NCBI GenBank assembly: GCA_900596015.1
Contig: UVIF01000021.1
Location: 248,001 to 312,000 of the forward strand
Length of the DNA: 64,000 nucleotides
Source of the DNA: Pseudomonas viridiflava
GTDB lineage: Bacteria; Pseudomonadota; Gammaproteobacteria; Pseudomonadales; Pseudomonadaceae
Direction: 5' to 3'
In this document: one piece after another, positions 15,997 through 24,895 of the stretch
How positions within the stretch are numbered: the first letter of the stretch is position 1
How the letters are laid out: the number at the start of each line of letters is the position of its first letter
Translations under genes and position numbers: made by a program
The notes under the pieces: model-generated
The model's database searches: none
The model's input: the letters and a program-made list of their open reading frames with translations, nothing else
Told to the model about the DNA's origin: nothing

Positions 15997-16770
15997 ATGA
16001 GCCCGATCATTTTTCCCCAGCCGTTCAAGGCAGTGGGTTGTTCCGATTGTCGAAACCTGGATGCACTGGGTTTCGACTTCACCATGGCGTTCCAGCCGAT
16101 TCTCGACGTGCGCAGTGGCCAGCCCTGGGCGTATGAAGCACTGGTGCGTGGTATCAACGGCGAGTCTGCGTTCAGCATCCTGAGCATGGTGAACGATGGC
16201 AATCGCTATCGCTTCGATCAGGCCTGCCGGGTCAAGGCCATCGAACTGGCCACCCGCTGGGGTTTGCTCGACTTGCCCGACTGCCTGCTGAGCATCAATT
16301 TCCTGCCCAAGGCCGTCTACCGCGCCGAGACGTGCATTCGCGCAACGCTCGAGGCTGCCCGCCAATTCGGTTTTCCGTTGAATCGGCTGATGTTCGAGGT
16401 CACCGAAGGTGAGCGTGTGGACGACCCGGTGCATCTGCAGTCGATTTTCGCCGAGTACGAAAAGCAGGGCTTCACCACGGCAATCGACGATTTCGGCTCG
16501 GGGTATTCGGGTTTGAACATGCTGGCGACGTTCCAGCCCAATGTGTTGAAAATCGACATGGCACTGACTCGCGCGCTGGATCAGGACGCTGTACGGCAAG
16601 CCATCGTGGCGGGGATCGTGCTGGTGGCCGGCAAGCTGAACATCACGGTGGTGGCCGAAGGCGTCGAAACCGTCGGTGAAAGCGCGGCCTTGCAGGCATT
16701 GGGTATCGACTTGCAGCAAGGCTACCTGTTCGCCCGGCCCGCCATCGGCGAGTTGCCGCTCAAGCGTTGA
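15997..16770 (+). CDS. EAL domain cyclic-di-GMP phosphodiesterase
   Basis: A 257-residue stand-alone EAL protein. I start at ATG with ACGGAG upstream; a further upstream ATG adds a poor N-terminus. A short N-terminal CSDC pair precedes the domain. Catalytic elements are all visible: YEALVRG (Glu 48), SINFLP, FEVTEGE, IDDFGSGYSG, LKIDM, VVAEGVET and QGYLFARP. The enzyme is therefore probably active and hydrolyses c-di-GMP to pGpG. No sensor domain besides the short N-terminal segment. Monocistronic. Confidence 0.9.
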   Translation: MSPIIFPQPFKAVGCSDCRNLDALGFDFTMAFQPILDVRSGQPWAYEALVRGINGESAFSILSMVNDGNRYRFDQACRVKAIELATRWGLLDLPDCLLSINFLPKAVYRAETCIRATLEAARQFGFPLNRLMFEVTEGERVDDPVHLQSIFAEYEKQGFTTAIDDFGSGYSGLNMLATFQPNVLKIDMALTRALDQDAVRQAIVAGIVLVAGKLNITVVAEGVETVGESAALQALGIDLQQGYLFARPAIGELPLKR

Positions 16771-16823
16771 GACGTTTGCCAGGCAGATTGACTTGCGACT
16801 GAAATCGTAACTAGCGAAGGTCA

Positions 16824-16844
16824 GGGCAAGTGTTCAACTTGCCC
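16824..16844. terminator. Hairpin between convergent EAL and SMI1 genes
   Basis: Perfect 7-bp stem GGGCAAG/CTTGCCC with 7-nt loop; no strong T-run. Probably ends one or both convergent transcripts. Confidence 0.55.
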
Positions 16845-16854
16845 CTGTGTTGCA

Positions 16855-17475
16855 TCAATCTTCGAGAATGAACGCGAACTTGTCGTCGATCAGCATCTTC
16901 AGGTAGTCGTCGAAGCTGTCGGCGATGACCACGTATTCGTCCGGGTCGTGGACGAAGCGGATGACCTGGCCTTTGGTGCCTTTGCCGGTCGGGTTGAAGT
17001 CGATGAACAGCGTGGACGTGCCGCCGTTGTTCATGCAGTGCGAGAAACACAGGCGTTCGCCCAGAACAACTTCGGCATCGATGCGTCGATCGACCATTTC
17101 CGGGTTTTCCAGGAAGAAGTCGTCGTAGATGTCGGCGATGCTTTTGTCGTTGGCGGCGCGATCTTCGAGGATCTGCTCGACCGAGCGCAGGTAGTACGGG
17201 TATTCAGCGATGTCCGAGCCCAGGATGAGCACCGAGACTTCACCTTTTTCGTACTTCTGCCAGTGCGTACCGTTCACCTTGGCGAGTAGTTGCAGCAGGC
17301 TGTCCGGGCAGTCCGGGTAGACCTCTTTGAGGGCGTCCAGTTGGGTGGGCGAGGCGCCGGTGGCGAACGCGAGTTCGTCAAGGCTGGCGGCGGGCAGGGC
17401 GGCTTTGAGGCCTGAGTGGAACTGTTCGACGATGCTCAAGGCTGCTTCCTTACACGGGTTTTGTTTGAGCACCAT
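16855..17475 (-). CDS. SMI1/KNR4 family protein
   Basis: A 206-residue cytoplasmic protein with the SUKH/SMI1-KNR4 pattern: GASPTQLDALKEVYPDCPDSLLQLLAKVNGTH near residues 40-70, VLILGSDIAEYPYYLRSVEQI, and a C-terminal VIRFVHDPDEYVVIADSFDDYLKML. Members include immunity proteins for polymorphic toxins and general regulatory proteins. No toxin gene is adjacent, so an immunity role is not supported. The ATG lacks a ribosome site. An in-frame TTG 36 nt downstream (17437-17439) follows AAGGA by 7 nt and may be the real start (194 residues). Confidence 0.78.
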   Translation of the reverse strand: MVLKQNPCKEAALSIVEQFHSGLKAALPAASLDELAFATGASPTQLDALKEVYPDCPDSLLQLLAKVNGTHWQKYEKGEVSVLILGSDIAEYPYYLRSVEQILEDRAANDKSIADIYDDFFLENPEMVDRRIDAEVVLGERLCFSHCMNNGGTSTLFIDFNPTGKGTKGQVIRFVHDPDEYVVIADSFDDYLKMLIDDKFAFILED

Positions 17476-17578
17476 TGGGCGATTAGTGGGGGGGAGTCAA
17501 GGTAATTTACTGTTTGGGGGGTATGTGGGGGGGGCTCGGAGGGGGTTGTTGGGCTGCTGGCCTCTTCGCGGGCAGAGC

Positions 17579-17686
17579 CCGCTCCCACAGAGGCCGCTGC
17601 CACAGAGCTCCGCTCCCACAGAGCCCGCTGCCACAGAGCTCCGCTCCCACAGAGGCCGCTGCCACAGAGCTCCGCTCTCACAGAGG
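17579..17686. repeat. 31-bp tandem repeat derived from REP tail
   Basis: Alternating 15- and 16-bp half units, CCGCTCCCACAGAGG and CCGCTGCCACAGAGCT, repeat with an exact 31-bp period from 17579, 17610, 17641 and 17672: three and a half copies. The array starts inside a REP-like unit (TTCGCGGGCAGAGCCCGCTC), so it looks like slippage expansion of a REP tail. It lies between the SMI1 gene and the nadC-linked gene. Confidence 0.9.
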
Positions 17687-17697
17687 CCTGCGGGGTG

Positions 17698-18000
17698 TCA
17701 GCGCCAGCGAACGGTGTAGTGGGCGGGCACGTCGCTCATCTGTGGCTGGAAGTGGGTGTTGGAAATCACGTGGGTCTGTACCTCTCCGGCGGCGTCATGC
17801 AACTCGATCCGGTCGCCTGCGCCGGCATTGAGCGTTACCTCGTAGATCAACGCCTTGTTGGGCTCCAGGGACGAGTCGAAGGGGCCGAAGCGGGTGCCGT
17901 CGATGCGAATGATGTAGACCTGGTGAGCGCCTTGGGTGGATGTGCTGGTCACTGCGAAAACTCCATACCTTTGCTGGTCGATATCTATGTGGGCTGTCAC
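17698..18000 (-). CDS. Hypothetical protein coupled to nadC
   Basis: A 100-residue soluble protein, beta-rich by appearance ([42 protein letters not shown]), with no cysteine and no signal peptide. The ATG overlaps the nadC stop by 4 nt, so it is translated from the nadC message. I do not recognise a family. Coupling suggests co-regulation with NAD synthesis but gives no function. Confidence 0.65.
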   Translation of the reverse strand: MTAHIDIDQQRYGVFAVTSTSTQGAHQVYIIRIDGTRFGPFDSSLEPNKALIYEVTLNAGAGDRIELHDAAGEVQTHVISNTHFQPQMSDVPAHYTVRWR

Positions 18001-18845
18001 AGGCTCAGACGCATGGACAGGTCTACCGCTTTTACATCCTTGGTCAGGCTGCCGATCGAGATGTAGTCCACCCCCGTCTCGGCAATGCTGACCAGGGTCG
18101 AATCGTTGATGCCGCCACTGGCTTCGAGTTTGGCCTGGCCAGCATTGATGCTCACTGCTTCGCGCATGTCGGCGAGGCTGAGCTCGTCGAGCATGACGAT
18201 GTCGGCACCCGCTGCCAGGGCTTCGCGCAACTCGTCCAGGCTTTCGACTTCAATTTCCACCGGCTTGCCCGGCGCGATGCGCTGGGCCGCAGCCACCGCC
18301 TGAGCCACGCCACCGCACGCGGCGATGTGGTTCTCTTTGATCAGGAAGGCATCGTACAGGCCGATGCGGTGGTTATGGCAGCCACCGCAGGTCACCGCGT
18401 ACTTTTGCGCCAGGCGCAAGCCCGGCACGGTCTTGCGCGTATCCAGCAGCTTGACCTGGGTATGGGCGACACGCTCGGCGAAATACCGTGCGCGGGTGGC
18501 GACGGCCGACAGCAGTTGCAGAAAATTCAGCGCACTGCGCTCGCCGGTCAGCAGTGACCGCGCCGGGCCTTCGAGGTGAAACAGGGCCTGGTTGGGCTGA
18601 GCCTGCTGCCCGTCCACCACCTGCCAATGCACCGCCACGCGTGGATCGAGTTGGCGAAACACGGCATCGACCCAGGCGCTGCCGGCAACGGTACAGGCAT
18701 CGCGGGTGATGATGCTGGCCTTGGCCAGGCGTTCGGCCGGGATCAATTGTGCAGTGATATCGCCGCTGCCCACGTCTTCGGACAACGCACGGCGCACGTT
18801 GGCTTCGATTTCAGCGGTCAGATCGGCAAGACGAAGATTGGACAT
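17997..18845 (-). CDS. nadC: Nicotinate-nucleotide pyrophosphorylase (carboxylating)
   Basis: A 282-residue quinolinate phosphoribosyltransferase, converting quinolinate and PRPP to nicotinate mononucleotide in de novo NAD synthesis. Hallmarks: [16 protein letters not shown] at the N-terminus, [56 protein letters not shown], and the C-terminal EASGGIND and [12 protein letters not shown]. Start chosen at the ATG with GGAGCG 7 nt upstream; a TTG 18 nt earlier is in frame. It is divergent from DUF1631, as in P. aeruginosa. Confidence 0.97.
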   Translation of the reverse strand: MSNLRLADLTAEIEANVRRALSEDVGSGDITAQLIPAERLAKASIITRDACTVAGSAWVDAVFRQLDPRVAVHWQVVDGQQAQPNQALFHLEGPARSLLTGERSALNFLQLLSAVATRARYFAERVAHTQVKLLDTRKTVPGLRLAQKYAVTCGGCHNHRIGLYDAFLIKENHIAACGGVAQAVAAAQRIAPGKPVEIEVESLDELREALAAGADIVMLDELSLADMREAVSINAGQAKLEASGGINDSTLVSIAETGVDYISIGSLTKDVKAVDLSMRLSL

Positions 18846-19121
18846 GACACGCTCCATCGGCAAAGTGGCCGGATTATAGGATACTGCACCGCTTGGAGCG
18901 AAGCCCTGTAGTCCGCGCCTTCACACGGTGTAAAAAGCTGTGCATTTGGTCGGCTGCCGTGAGCTTTCGTACATATTTAAGGTCAATCTCTTACTTAGCC
19001 CCGTGTTCGCTGAACTGCTTGCCACCTTGGTAGTCAGAGATCACTGTCGGTGAGGTCAGGTAAATGACGTCACGTGGTTGACAGGGATGTCGACGCTCTA
19101 ATTCTCTTGGTGGGGGTCTTG

Positions 19122-21344
19122 ATGGCGAACGATGGGAAAGTGGTTTCACTGAACAAGGCTGCCGCCGATCATGCGAGCCAGCCTGCCAGTGTGCGCCTGC
19201 CTGTCGTCCTGTTGCAGGTGCGCGACAAAGCCGCGCTGCAGCTCAAGCAGGCCCTGCAGGTGTTGTTCGATAACGCCGACGATACCCTGTTCGAAATGGC
19301 CGACCGGGCGTTGAACAACGTCGATCAGAATACCTTCTTCGAAGCCATGCGCGACCTGCGCCTCAAGCGCAAGAGCATCGAGCGCGGTTTCCTCGAGAAA
19401 TTCTACGAAAGCTTCGTGCGCGTGGGTCAGTACGACACGGTCGAGGCCAGCGCGCCGCCGCCGCTGAGCTACGACAAACTGGCGCTGGTGCCCAACGACG
19501 AGTTGGAGCGCACGGTGGCACTGGATGCCATGGTGGCCAAGGTCCTCAGCCGTGACAGTTTTGCCCTGGGCCAACTGACCACCCGCTTGAATGTACTGCT
19601 GACCCGCCGCCTGGACGATTCCACCAACCCGCTCGGGCCGGTCATGTTGTGTGACTATTTTCTCCAGGCCGGGCGCAGCCTGGGTGTGGAGATCAAGGTC
19701 AAGCTGATCATCCTCAAGCTGTTCGAGAAATACGTTCTTACCGATACCGATCAGCTGTACGCCGAGGCCAATCAACTGCTCATCGCGGCCGGCATCCTGC
19801 CCGAGCTTAAGGCTGCGCCTGCGCGTCGCGCCGCCGATCGTTCCAGCGACCGCCCGCGTCCCGCTGCTGCCGAGCCGGAAACACGCGCCGAGGCGCCGAG
19901 CAAGTCCGCTCAGCGCGATGAGAATGTGCAGGAAGCGTTCGGCGCCCTGCAGGACTTGCTGCACGACCTGCGCGGCAGCATGGCGCCGAAGATGGAGCCG
20001 CCGAGCGAGGCCATGCCGATCTCGACCAGCGATCTGCTGCGCCTGCTGTCCCACTTGCAGCAATACGTGCCCCAGCAGCCGCCACAGAACGACTACGACC
20101 TGCGCCAGCAACTGGAACAGCTGCTGACCCGCGTCAGCGTCAAGAGCGGCAAGTTTCGGGTAGTGGGGGTGATGGACGAAGACGTCATCAACCTCATTGC
20201 CATGCTGTTCGAATTCATCCTCGATGATCGCAATCTGCCCGACTCGCTCAAGGCCCTGATCGCACGCCTGCAGATTCCCATGCTCAAGGTCGCGGTGCTG
20301 GACAAGAGCTTTTTCAGCCGTGGTGCGCACCCGGCGCGGCGGCTGCTCAACGAAATCGCCTCGGCGGCAATGGGCTGGGGCAGCCGCGACGATTACCAGC
20401 GCGACGCGCTGTACCTTCGCATCGATCAGATCGTGCAGCGCCTGCTCAACGATTTCGTCGACGACACGTCGCTGTTTTCCGAGCTGCTGGTCGATTTCCT
20501 GGCCTTCAGCAACGACGAACGTCGCCGCAGCGAGTTGCTCGAACAGCGTACCCGCGATGCCGAGGAGGGCCGTGCTCGTGCGGATCTGGCGCGGCATCTG
20601 GTCGAGAAGGAACTCAACAGTCGTCTGCTGGGGCGCACGCTGCCGCAGGTGGTGGTCAATGTGCTGCAGGACGCCTGGAGCCGCGTGTTGCTGCTGGTGT
20701 GCCTGAAACACGGGGCCAATTCGTCCGAGTGGCAGGCGGCCCTGTCCACGGTCGATGACTTGATCTGGAGCGTCGAGCCCCACGACGACCCGGACATGCG
20801 CATGCGTCTGCTGGAGCTGGTGCCGGGCTTGCTCAAGTCCCTTCGCGACGGTCTTACCAGCACCGCATTCGATCCGTTCGCCACCAGTGAATTCTTCAGT
20901 CAGCTGGAAGTGCTGCATGTGCAGGCGTTCCAGCGTGATCTGGCGAATGTCGAAGGCGTCACGGCCGGTGAGGAATCGCTGGTGCAGGTGGTCGAAGAGA
21001 TCGTACTTGCGTCTCCGGGCGAATCCGCCGACAGCGAGGCCCAGGTGCGCTTGCCCGATGATGATCCAGGTTTGCTGCAGGTCGACAAGCTGCGTGTCGG
21101 CAGCTGGGTGGAACTGCAGGAAAACGACGAGTTCAAGTTGCGCTGCAAGCTGACCGCGATCATCGAGACCTCGGGCAAGTACGTGTTCGTCAACCGCACT
21201 GGCATGAAGGTGCTGGAGAAGACCCGCATGGGCCTGGCGATCGAGTTCCGCCGCGGCACCGTGCGGGTGCTCGATGACACTCTGCTGTTCGATCGTGCAC
21301 TGGATTCGGTGGTCACCAACCTGCGCAAGCTCAAGGCACACTGA
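19122..21344 (+). CDS. DUF1631 family protein
   Basis: A 740-residue cytoplasmic protein. I start at ATG (MANDGKVVSLNKAA) with a GGGGG stretch just upstream; a GTG 48 nt earlier is in frame. It is mostly helical with an Ala/Pro/Glu-rich linker around residues 245-280. The end (about 640-740: LRVGSWVELQENDEFKLRCKLTAIIETSGKYVFVNRTGMKV) looks like a PilZ-type beta barrel, suggesting a possible c-di-GMP or related ligand site. A canonical PilZ RxxxR is not seen, so binding is uncertain. Synteny nadC/DUF1631/ampD/ampE is standard in Pseudomonas. Confidence 0.88.
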   Translation: MANDGKVVSLNKAAADHASQPASVRLPVVLLQVRDKAALQLKQALQVLFDNADDTLFEMADRALNNVDQNTFFEAMRDLRLKRKSIERGFLEKFYESFVRVGQYDTVEASAPPPLSYDKLALVPNDELERTVALDAMVAKVLSRDSFALGQLTTRLNVLLTRRLDDSTNPLGPVMLCDYFLQAGRSLGVEIKVKLIILKLFEKYVLTDTDQLYAEANQLLIAAGILPELKAAPARRAADRSSDRPRPAAAEPETRAEAPSKSAQRDENVQEAFGALQDLLHDLRGSMAPKMEPPSEAMPISTSDLLRLLSHLQQYVPQQPPQNDYDLRQQLEQLLTRVSVKSGKFRVVGVMDEDVINLIAMLFEFILDDRNLPDSLKALIARLQIPMLKVAVLDKSFFSRGAHPARRLLNEIASAAMGWGSRDDYQRDALYLRIDQIVQRLLNDFVDDTSLFSELLVDFLAFSNDERRRSELLEQRTRDAEEGRARADLARHLVEKELNSRLLGRTLPQVVVNVLQDAWSRVLLLVCLKHGANSSEWQAALSTVDDLIWSVEPHDDPDMRMRLLELVPGLLKSLRDGLTSTAFDPFATSEFFSQLEVLHVQAFQRDLANVEGVTAGEESLVQVVEEIVLASPGESADSEAQVRLPDDDPGLLQVDKLRVGSWVELQENDEFKLRCKLTAIIETSGKYVFVNRTGMKVLEKTRMGLAIEFRRGTVRVLDDTLLFDRALDSVVTNLRKLKAH

Positions 21345-21437
21345 TCGGCCGAGCAATGTGCAGGCTGCCTTCCGGCGCGTGAGGGTTCATACTGGAGCGC
21401 CTCGATTTCCGGCAGGACTCCAGATGCGGTTGATCTT

Positions 21438-22001
21438 ATGCGCTTGAACGGCCTCACAGGGTGGTGCGACGGCGTTCGCCATTGCCCTTCGCCCAATTTC
21501 AATGAGCGCCCCGACGGCGAAGTCTCGCTGTTGGTCATCCATAACATCAGCTTGCCGCCCGCGCAGTTTGCCACGGGCAAGGTGCATGAGTTTTTCCAGA
21601 ACTGCCTGGATTACACCGAGCACCCCTATTTCGAAGGGATCTCCCATCTGCGTGTGTCCGCGCACTTTCTGATCGAGCGTGACGGTGCGGTAACGCAATT
21701 CGTCTCCTGTCTGGATCGCGCCTGGCACGCTGGCGTATCGTTGTTCGATGGCCGCGAAAACTGTAATGATTTTTCTGTAGGCATCGAACTGGAAGGTACT
21801 GATGATCAACCCTTCGCCGATGCCCAGTATGCAGCGCTTGTCACCTTGACCCGGCTGTTGCTCGAGCGTTTTGCGACCTTGAGCGTGGAGCGCATCTGCG
21901 GCCACAGCGACATTGCTCCGGGCCGCAAGACCGACCCCGGCCCCTGTTTCGACTGGGTACGCTACCGTGCCGCATTGCTGAATGAAGAGGATGCACGATG
22001 A
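21438..22001 (+). CDS. ampD: 1,6-anhydro-N-acetylmuramyl-L-alanine amidase AmpD
   Basis: A 187-residue cytoplasmic zinc amidase that removes the peptide from anhydro-muropeptides during cell-wall recycling and so keeps AmpR-controlled beta-lactamase low. Zinc ligands are visible as His35 (VIHNIS), His156 (ICGHSDIAPG) and Asp166 (GRKTDPGPC); the catalytic Glu117 (VGIELEG) and Lys164 are also present. Length is normal. It overlaps ampE by 4 nt. No ampC or ampR is in the window. Confidence 0.96.
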   Translation: MRLNGLTGWCDGVRHCPSPNFNERPDGEVSLLVIHNISLPPAQFATGKVHEFFQNCLDYTEHPYFEGISHLRVSAHFLIERDGAVTQFVSCLDRAWHAGVSLFDGRENCNDFSVGIELEGTDDQPFADAQYAALVTLTRLLLERFATLSVERICGHSDIAPGRKTDPGPCFDWVRYRAALLNEEDAR

Positions 22002-22834
22002 TTTTTCTGGTGCTGCTGCTGGTCCTGCTGGCCGAGAAGTTTTCCGGGCTGCGCCAGCGCGTGCAACGTGACGGTTTTTTCCTGGGTGAACTGCATCGGC
22101 TCGAAGCGCGGCCGGGGCTGGCGCGCGAGCCGTGGCTGGTGCTGGGGATCGGCGTGGCGCTGCCTGCGCTGCTGCTGGCGTTCGTGCTGTATGCGCTGCA
22201 GCCGGTGGCGTATGGCTTGCTGGCGCTGCCGGTGCATCTGCTGGTGCTGATCTACAGCTTGGGCCGCGGTGACATCACCGTTGGCCTGGGGCCGTTCCGC
22301 GATGCCTGGCGCCGTGAAGACACCCAGGCGGCGGTGCATGTGGCCGAACGCGACATGGGCGTCACTGCCGACACCGGCGCCAGCCTGCTGCAAAGGGTGC
22401 AGGGGCATCTGTTGTGGGAGGCCTATCAAAGCTTTTTCGCGGTGATTTTCTGGTACGCCGCCTTGGGTCCGGTGGCAGCGCTGGTCTATCGGCTGGTGGC
22501 CCTGGTGGCCGAGCAGTCTCGGCATCCTGCGGTAGCCGTGCGGGCGCAGCGGCTGCGTCATGCACTGGACTGGTTGCCGGTGCGCCTGCTGGCGGCCAGT
22601 TTTGCCCTGGTCGGTAACTTCGTGGCGGTCAGCCGGGTGATGCTGCATGAGGTGCTCAGCTGGGAAATCAGCGCTGCGGCGCTGATCGATCGCGTCGGCC
22701 GAGTGGCCGGTGATGTTCCGGCACCGGTGGTAGGGCAGGTGGGAGTGGAGACGCTGGACAGCCTGTGGCAGATGGTCGTGCGCGCAGGGGTGTTGTGGTA
22801 TGCGGTTCTGGCGGTGTGTTCGGTGTTGGCGTGA
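21998..22834 (+). CDS. ampE: Regulatory signalling membrane protein AmpE
   Basis: A 278-residue inner-membrane protein of the CobD/CbiB-like AmpE family, with about four membrane segments. It starts MIFLVLLLVLLAEKFSGLRQ, has LLVLIYSLGRGD near residue 85, and YQSFFAVIFWYAALGPVAALVYR near 142-165. AmpE works with AmpD in the beta-lactamase induction pathway, perhaps as an energy or nucleotide sensor; the mechanism is unknown. Translationally coupled to ampD. Confidence 0.94.
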   Translation: MIFLVLLLVLLAEKFSGLRQRVQRDGFFLGELHRLEARPGLAREPWLVLGIGVALPALLLAFVLYALQPVAYGLLALPVHLLVLIYSLGRGDITVGLGPFRDAWRREDTQAAVHVAERDMGVTADTGASLLQRVQGHLLWEAYQSFFAVIFWYAALGPVAALVYRLVALVAEQSRHPAVAVRAQRLRHALDWLPVRLLAASFALVGNFVAVSRVMLHEVLSWEISAAALIDRVGRVAGDVPAPVVGQVGVETLDSLWQMVVRAGVLWYAVLAVCSVLA

Positions 22835-22862
22835 TTCTGCAGGCTTGATTGTGTCGACCGCT

Positions 22863-22935
22863 GACGCGGCTTGCGCCGCTGCTACAGGGAGCACTGGCGC
22901 TTCTCCCCCTGTGTAGCAGCGGCGCGAGCCGCGTC
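22863..22935. repeat. Inverted repeat pair (family 2) between ampE and tatD-like gene
   Basis: GACGCGGCTTGCGCCGCTGC... (22863-22886) and its inverted partner ending GCGCGAGCCGCGTC (22912-22935). It sits exactly between two convergent genes and likely serves as a bidirectional terminator. Confidence 0.8.
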
Positions 22936-22940
22936 CGGGT

Positions 22941-23732
22941 TTACTGCGTATCCGGCCAACCAAACACCGCATTGGCGTTCCGGGTGCTGGCCGCTGCCAG
23001 GGTCGCTGCGTCGGTGCCCATGATGTGCGCCAACGCTTCGGCAATGTCCGGCAAATGCTCCGGACTGTTGCGTACACCCGGATGCATGGCAGGCGCCATG
23101 TCCGGCGAATCGGTTTCCAGAACGATGGCCTCCAGCGGTAAACGCGGCAGTACCTTGTGCATGCGCAGCGCCTGCGGCCAGGTCGGCGCGCCGCCCAAGC
23201 CCAGCTTGAAGCCCAGTTTCAGATACTCCCGTGCCTCCTCCCAGCTTCCAGCGAATGCATGAATCACACCGGCGCGTTTCAGCTTGAAGCGCTTCAAGGT
23301 CGCGATCACGGCCGCATGGCTGTGGCGCACATGCAGTAACACCGGCAGTTGCACATCCACGGCCAGTTGCAGCTGCGCTTCGAACAACGCCTGCTGCCGA
23401 TCGCGATCCAGATCCTTGAGGTAATAATCCAGGCCGAACTCGCCGATGGCACACAGTTTCGGGTGTCCGTGCAAACGCTCAAGCCAGTCGCGCAGGGCAT
23501 TCACATGCTCGGGCCGGTGCTCTTCGAGAAACACCGGGTGCAGGCCCAAGGCCGCATACACCCGTTCATCCGCCAACGCCAGATCCCACACCCGCTGCCA
23601 GTTGGCTCGATGCACACCCAGCACTACCACCCGCTCCACACCACGCGCTGCGGCGGTGTCCAGCACGCGGGCGCGATCGGCATCGAAGTCGGGAAAATCC
23701 AGGTGAGTATGGGTGTCGATCAAGCGCACCAT
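22941..23732 (-). CDS. TatD family metal-dependent hydrolase
   Basis: A 263-residue TIM-barrel hydrolase. Metal-site motifs in order: LIDTHTHLDF (HxH), AIGEFGLDYY (Glu), LLHVRHSHA (His), VIHAFAGSWEEA (His) and VLETDSPDM (Asp). TatD proteins are Mg-dependent DNases/3'-exonucleases; the family name is safer than a precise substrate. It overlaps the fruR stop by 1 nt (TGATG), so the two are co-transcribed. Confidence 0.9.
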   Translation of the reverse strand: MVRLIDTHTHLDFPDFDADRARVLDTAAARGVERVVVLGVHRANWQRVWDLALADERVYAALGLHPVFLEEHRPEHVNALRDWLERLHGHPKLCAIGEFGLDYYLKDLDRDRQQALFEAQLQLAVDVQLPVLLHVRHSHAAVIATLKRFKLKRAGVIHAFAGSWEEAREYLKLGFKLGLGGAPTWPQALRMHKVLPRLPLEAIVLETDSPDMAPAMHPGVRNSPEHLPDIAEALAHIMGTDAATLAAASTRNANAVFGWPDTQ

Positions 23733-24727
23733 CAGGCCTCGTGAATCCTCTGTTTGAAGGTCCGGGCCAAGGCATTCACGCCGGGCTCGTACTGCTTTTG
23801 TTCCACAGCGGCGAGTGCCAGTTCCAATGCCTTACTGGCGATCATGTTGTGTTGCTGGGCCATGGCGTTGACCGGCAGCGGCAGGAAGTCCAGCAGTTGG
23901 GTGTCGCCGAACGTGCCCAGGTGCACTGCCTGGGAATCCAGCGGCCGCTCCTGCAGCACATCGAACACGCCCTGCAGCAGCACGTAGGAGGTGGTCACCA
24001 GCGCATCGGGAAGGTGGCCGAGCTTGTCGAGCAAGGCCTGCATGGAATGCTGGCCCCCTTCGCGACTGAAGTATTCGCTGTGCTCGACCAGCACCGTGCC
24101 ATCGAAATCGGCCAGCGCAGTATTGAAGCCTTCGGTTCGCGCCTGGCTGATGCTCAGTTCAGGCCGTGCGCCGATCAAGGCGATGTGGCGAGGCTTGGGC
24201 AACAGCAGGCTTTGCGTCAATTGCAGGCTGGCGTTGCGGTCATCGCTGATCACCGAGCAGAACTGCGCCGGGTCCATCATCCGGTCGATGGCGATCACCG
24301 GTGTGCCCTTGGCCTGCAATTCACGGTAACTATCGTCGCTGGCCGGCAGGCAGCTGGCAACGAACAGCGCGTCGCAACGTCGGGCGCGAAACAGTTGCAG
24401 CAGCTGCAGCTCGCTGGCGGCATCGTCGTCGGAGCTGGCGATCAGCAACTGGTAACCATGGGCGCGGGCACCTTGTTCGAGTAGCTTGGCTATGCGCGCG
24501 TAGCTGGGGTTTTCCAGGTCCGGCAGGATGAAGCCCAAGGTACGCGTGTGCCGACTGCGCAGCCCGGCTGCCTGGGGGTTGGGGGTGAAGCCCTGTTCCT
24601 GGACGATGGCTTCGACGCGCGCCACCGTCGCCTTGCTGATGCGCTGTTGAGCGGCCTTGCCATTGATGACGTAACTGGCAGTGGTGACCGAGACGCCAGC
24701 CAGGCGAGCAATATCGCTGAGTTTCAA
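23732..24727 (-). CDS. fruR: Catabolite repressor-activator Cra / FruR (LacI family)
   Basis: A 331-residue LacI-type regulator. I start at TTG giving LKLSDIARLAGVSVTTASYV; AAGGA lies 8 nt before it, and this is where Cra proteins begin. Longer in-frame starts add an unrelated N-terminus. The helix-turn-helix and hinge (PNPQAAGLRSRHTRTLGFILPDLENPSY) are followed by the periplasmic-binding-like sensor domain. In P. putida Cra represses fruBKA and is released by fructose-1-phosphate. A matching operator lies at 24884-24895. Confidence 0.93.
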   Translation of the reverse strand: MKLSDIARLAGVSVTTASYVINGKAAQQRISKATVARVEAIVQEQGFTPNPQAAGLRSRHTRTLGFILPDLENPSYARIAKLLEQGARAHGYQLLIASSDDDAASELQLLQLFRARRCDALFVASCLPASDDSYRELQAKGTPVIAIDRMMDPAQFCSVISDDRNASLQLTQSLLLPKPRHIALIGARPELSISQARTEGFNTALADFDGTVLVEHSEYFSREGGQHSMQALLDKLGHLPDALVTTSYVLLQGVFDVLQERPLDSQAVHLGTFGDTQLLDFLPLPVNAMAQQHNMIASKALELALAAVEQKQYEPGVNALARTFKQRIHEA

Positions 24728-24883
24728 CCGTTGATTCCTTAGTGTCGTCGCGCCGGTGCCGAGGCATTGGAGCGCGCTCATTCATCGTTTGTCGGGTGGC
24801 GCCAGGCCAAGTTCAGGCAACGTAACCGACAGGTTGGACTTCAATCATCGAAGATTATCGAGTAACGTGCGCTGCATTCTAGA

Positions 24884-24895
24884 TTAAACGTTTCA
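24884..24895 (+). promoter_or_regulatory. Cra (FruR) operator of the fruBKA operon
   Basis: TTAAACGTTTCA, within GATTAAACGTTTCAGCC, equals the Cra site known upstream of fruB in P. putida. It is 166 bp before the fruB ATG and 156 bp before the fruR start in the other direction, so it can control both. It is the only such site in the 334-bp intergenic region. Confidence 0.88.

Noticed and set aside
17579..17686. Possible CRISPR-like repeat
   Set aside because: Half units of 15-16 bp abut each other with no spacers; derived from a REP tail.
19146..21356. Very long open frame (736 codons) antisense to DUF1631
   Set aside because: Same shadow effect of codon bias; Gln/His/Arg-rich without any family; the sense gene has a recognised family and synteny.
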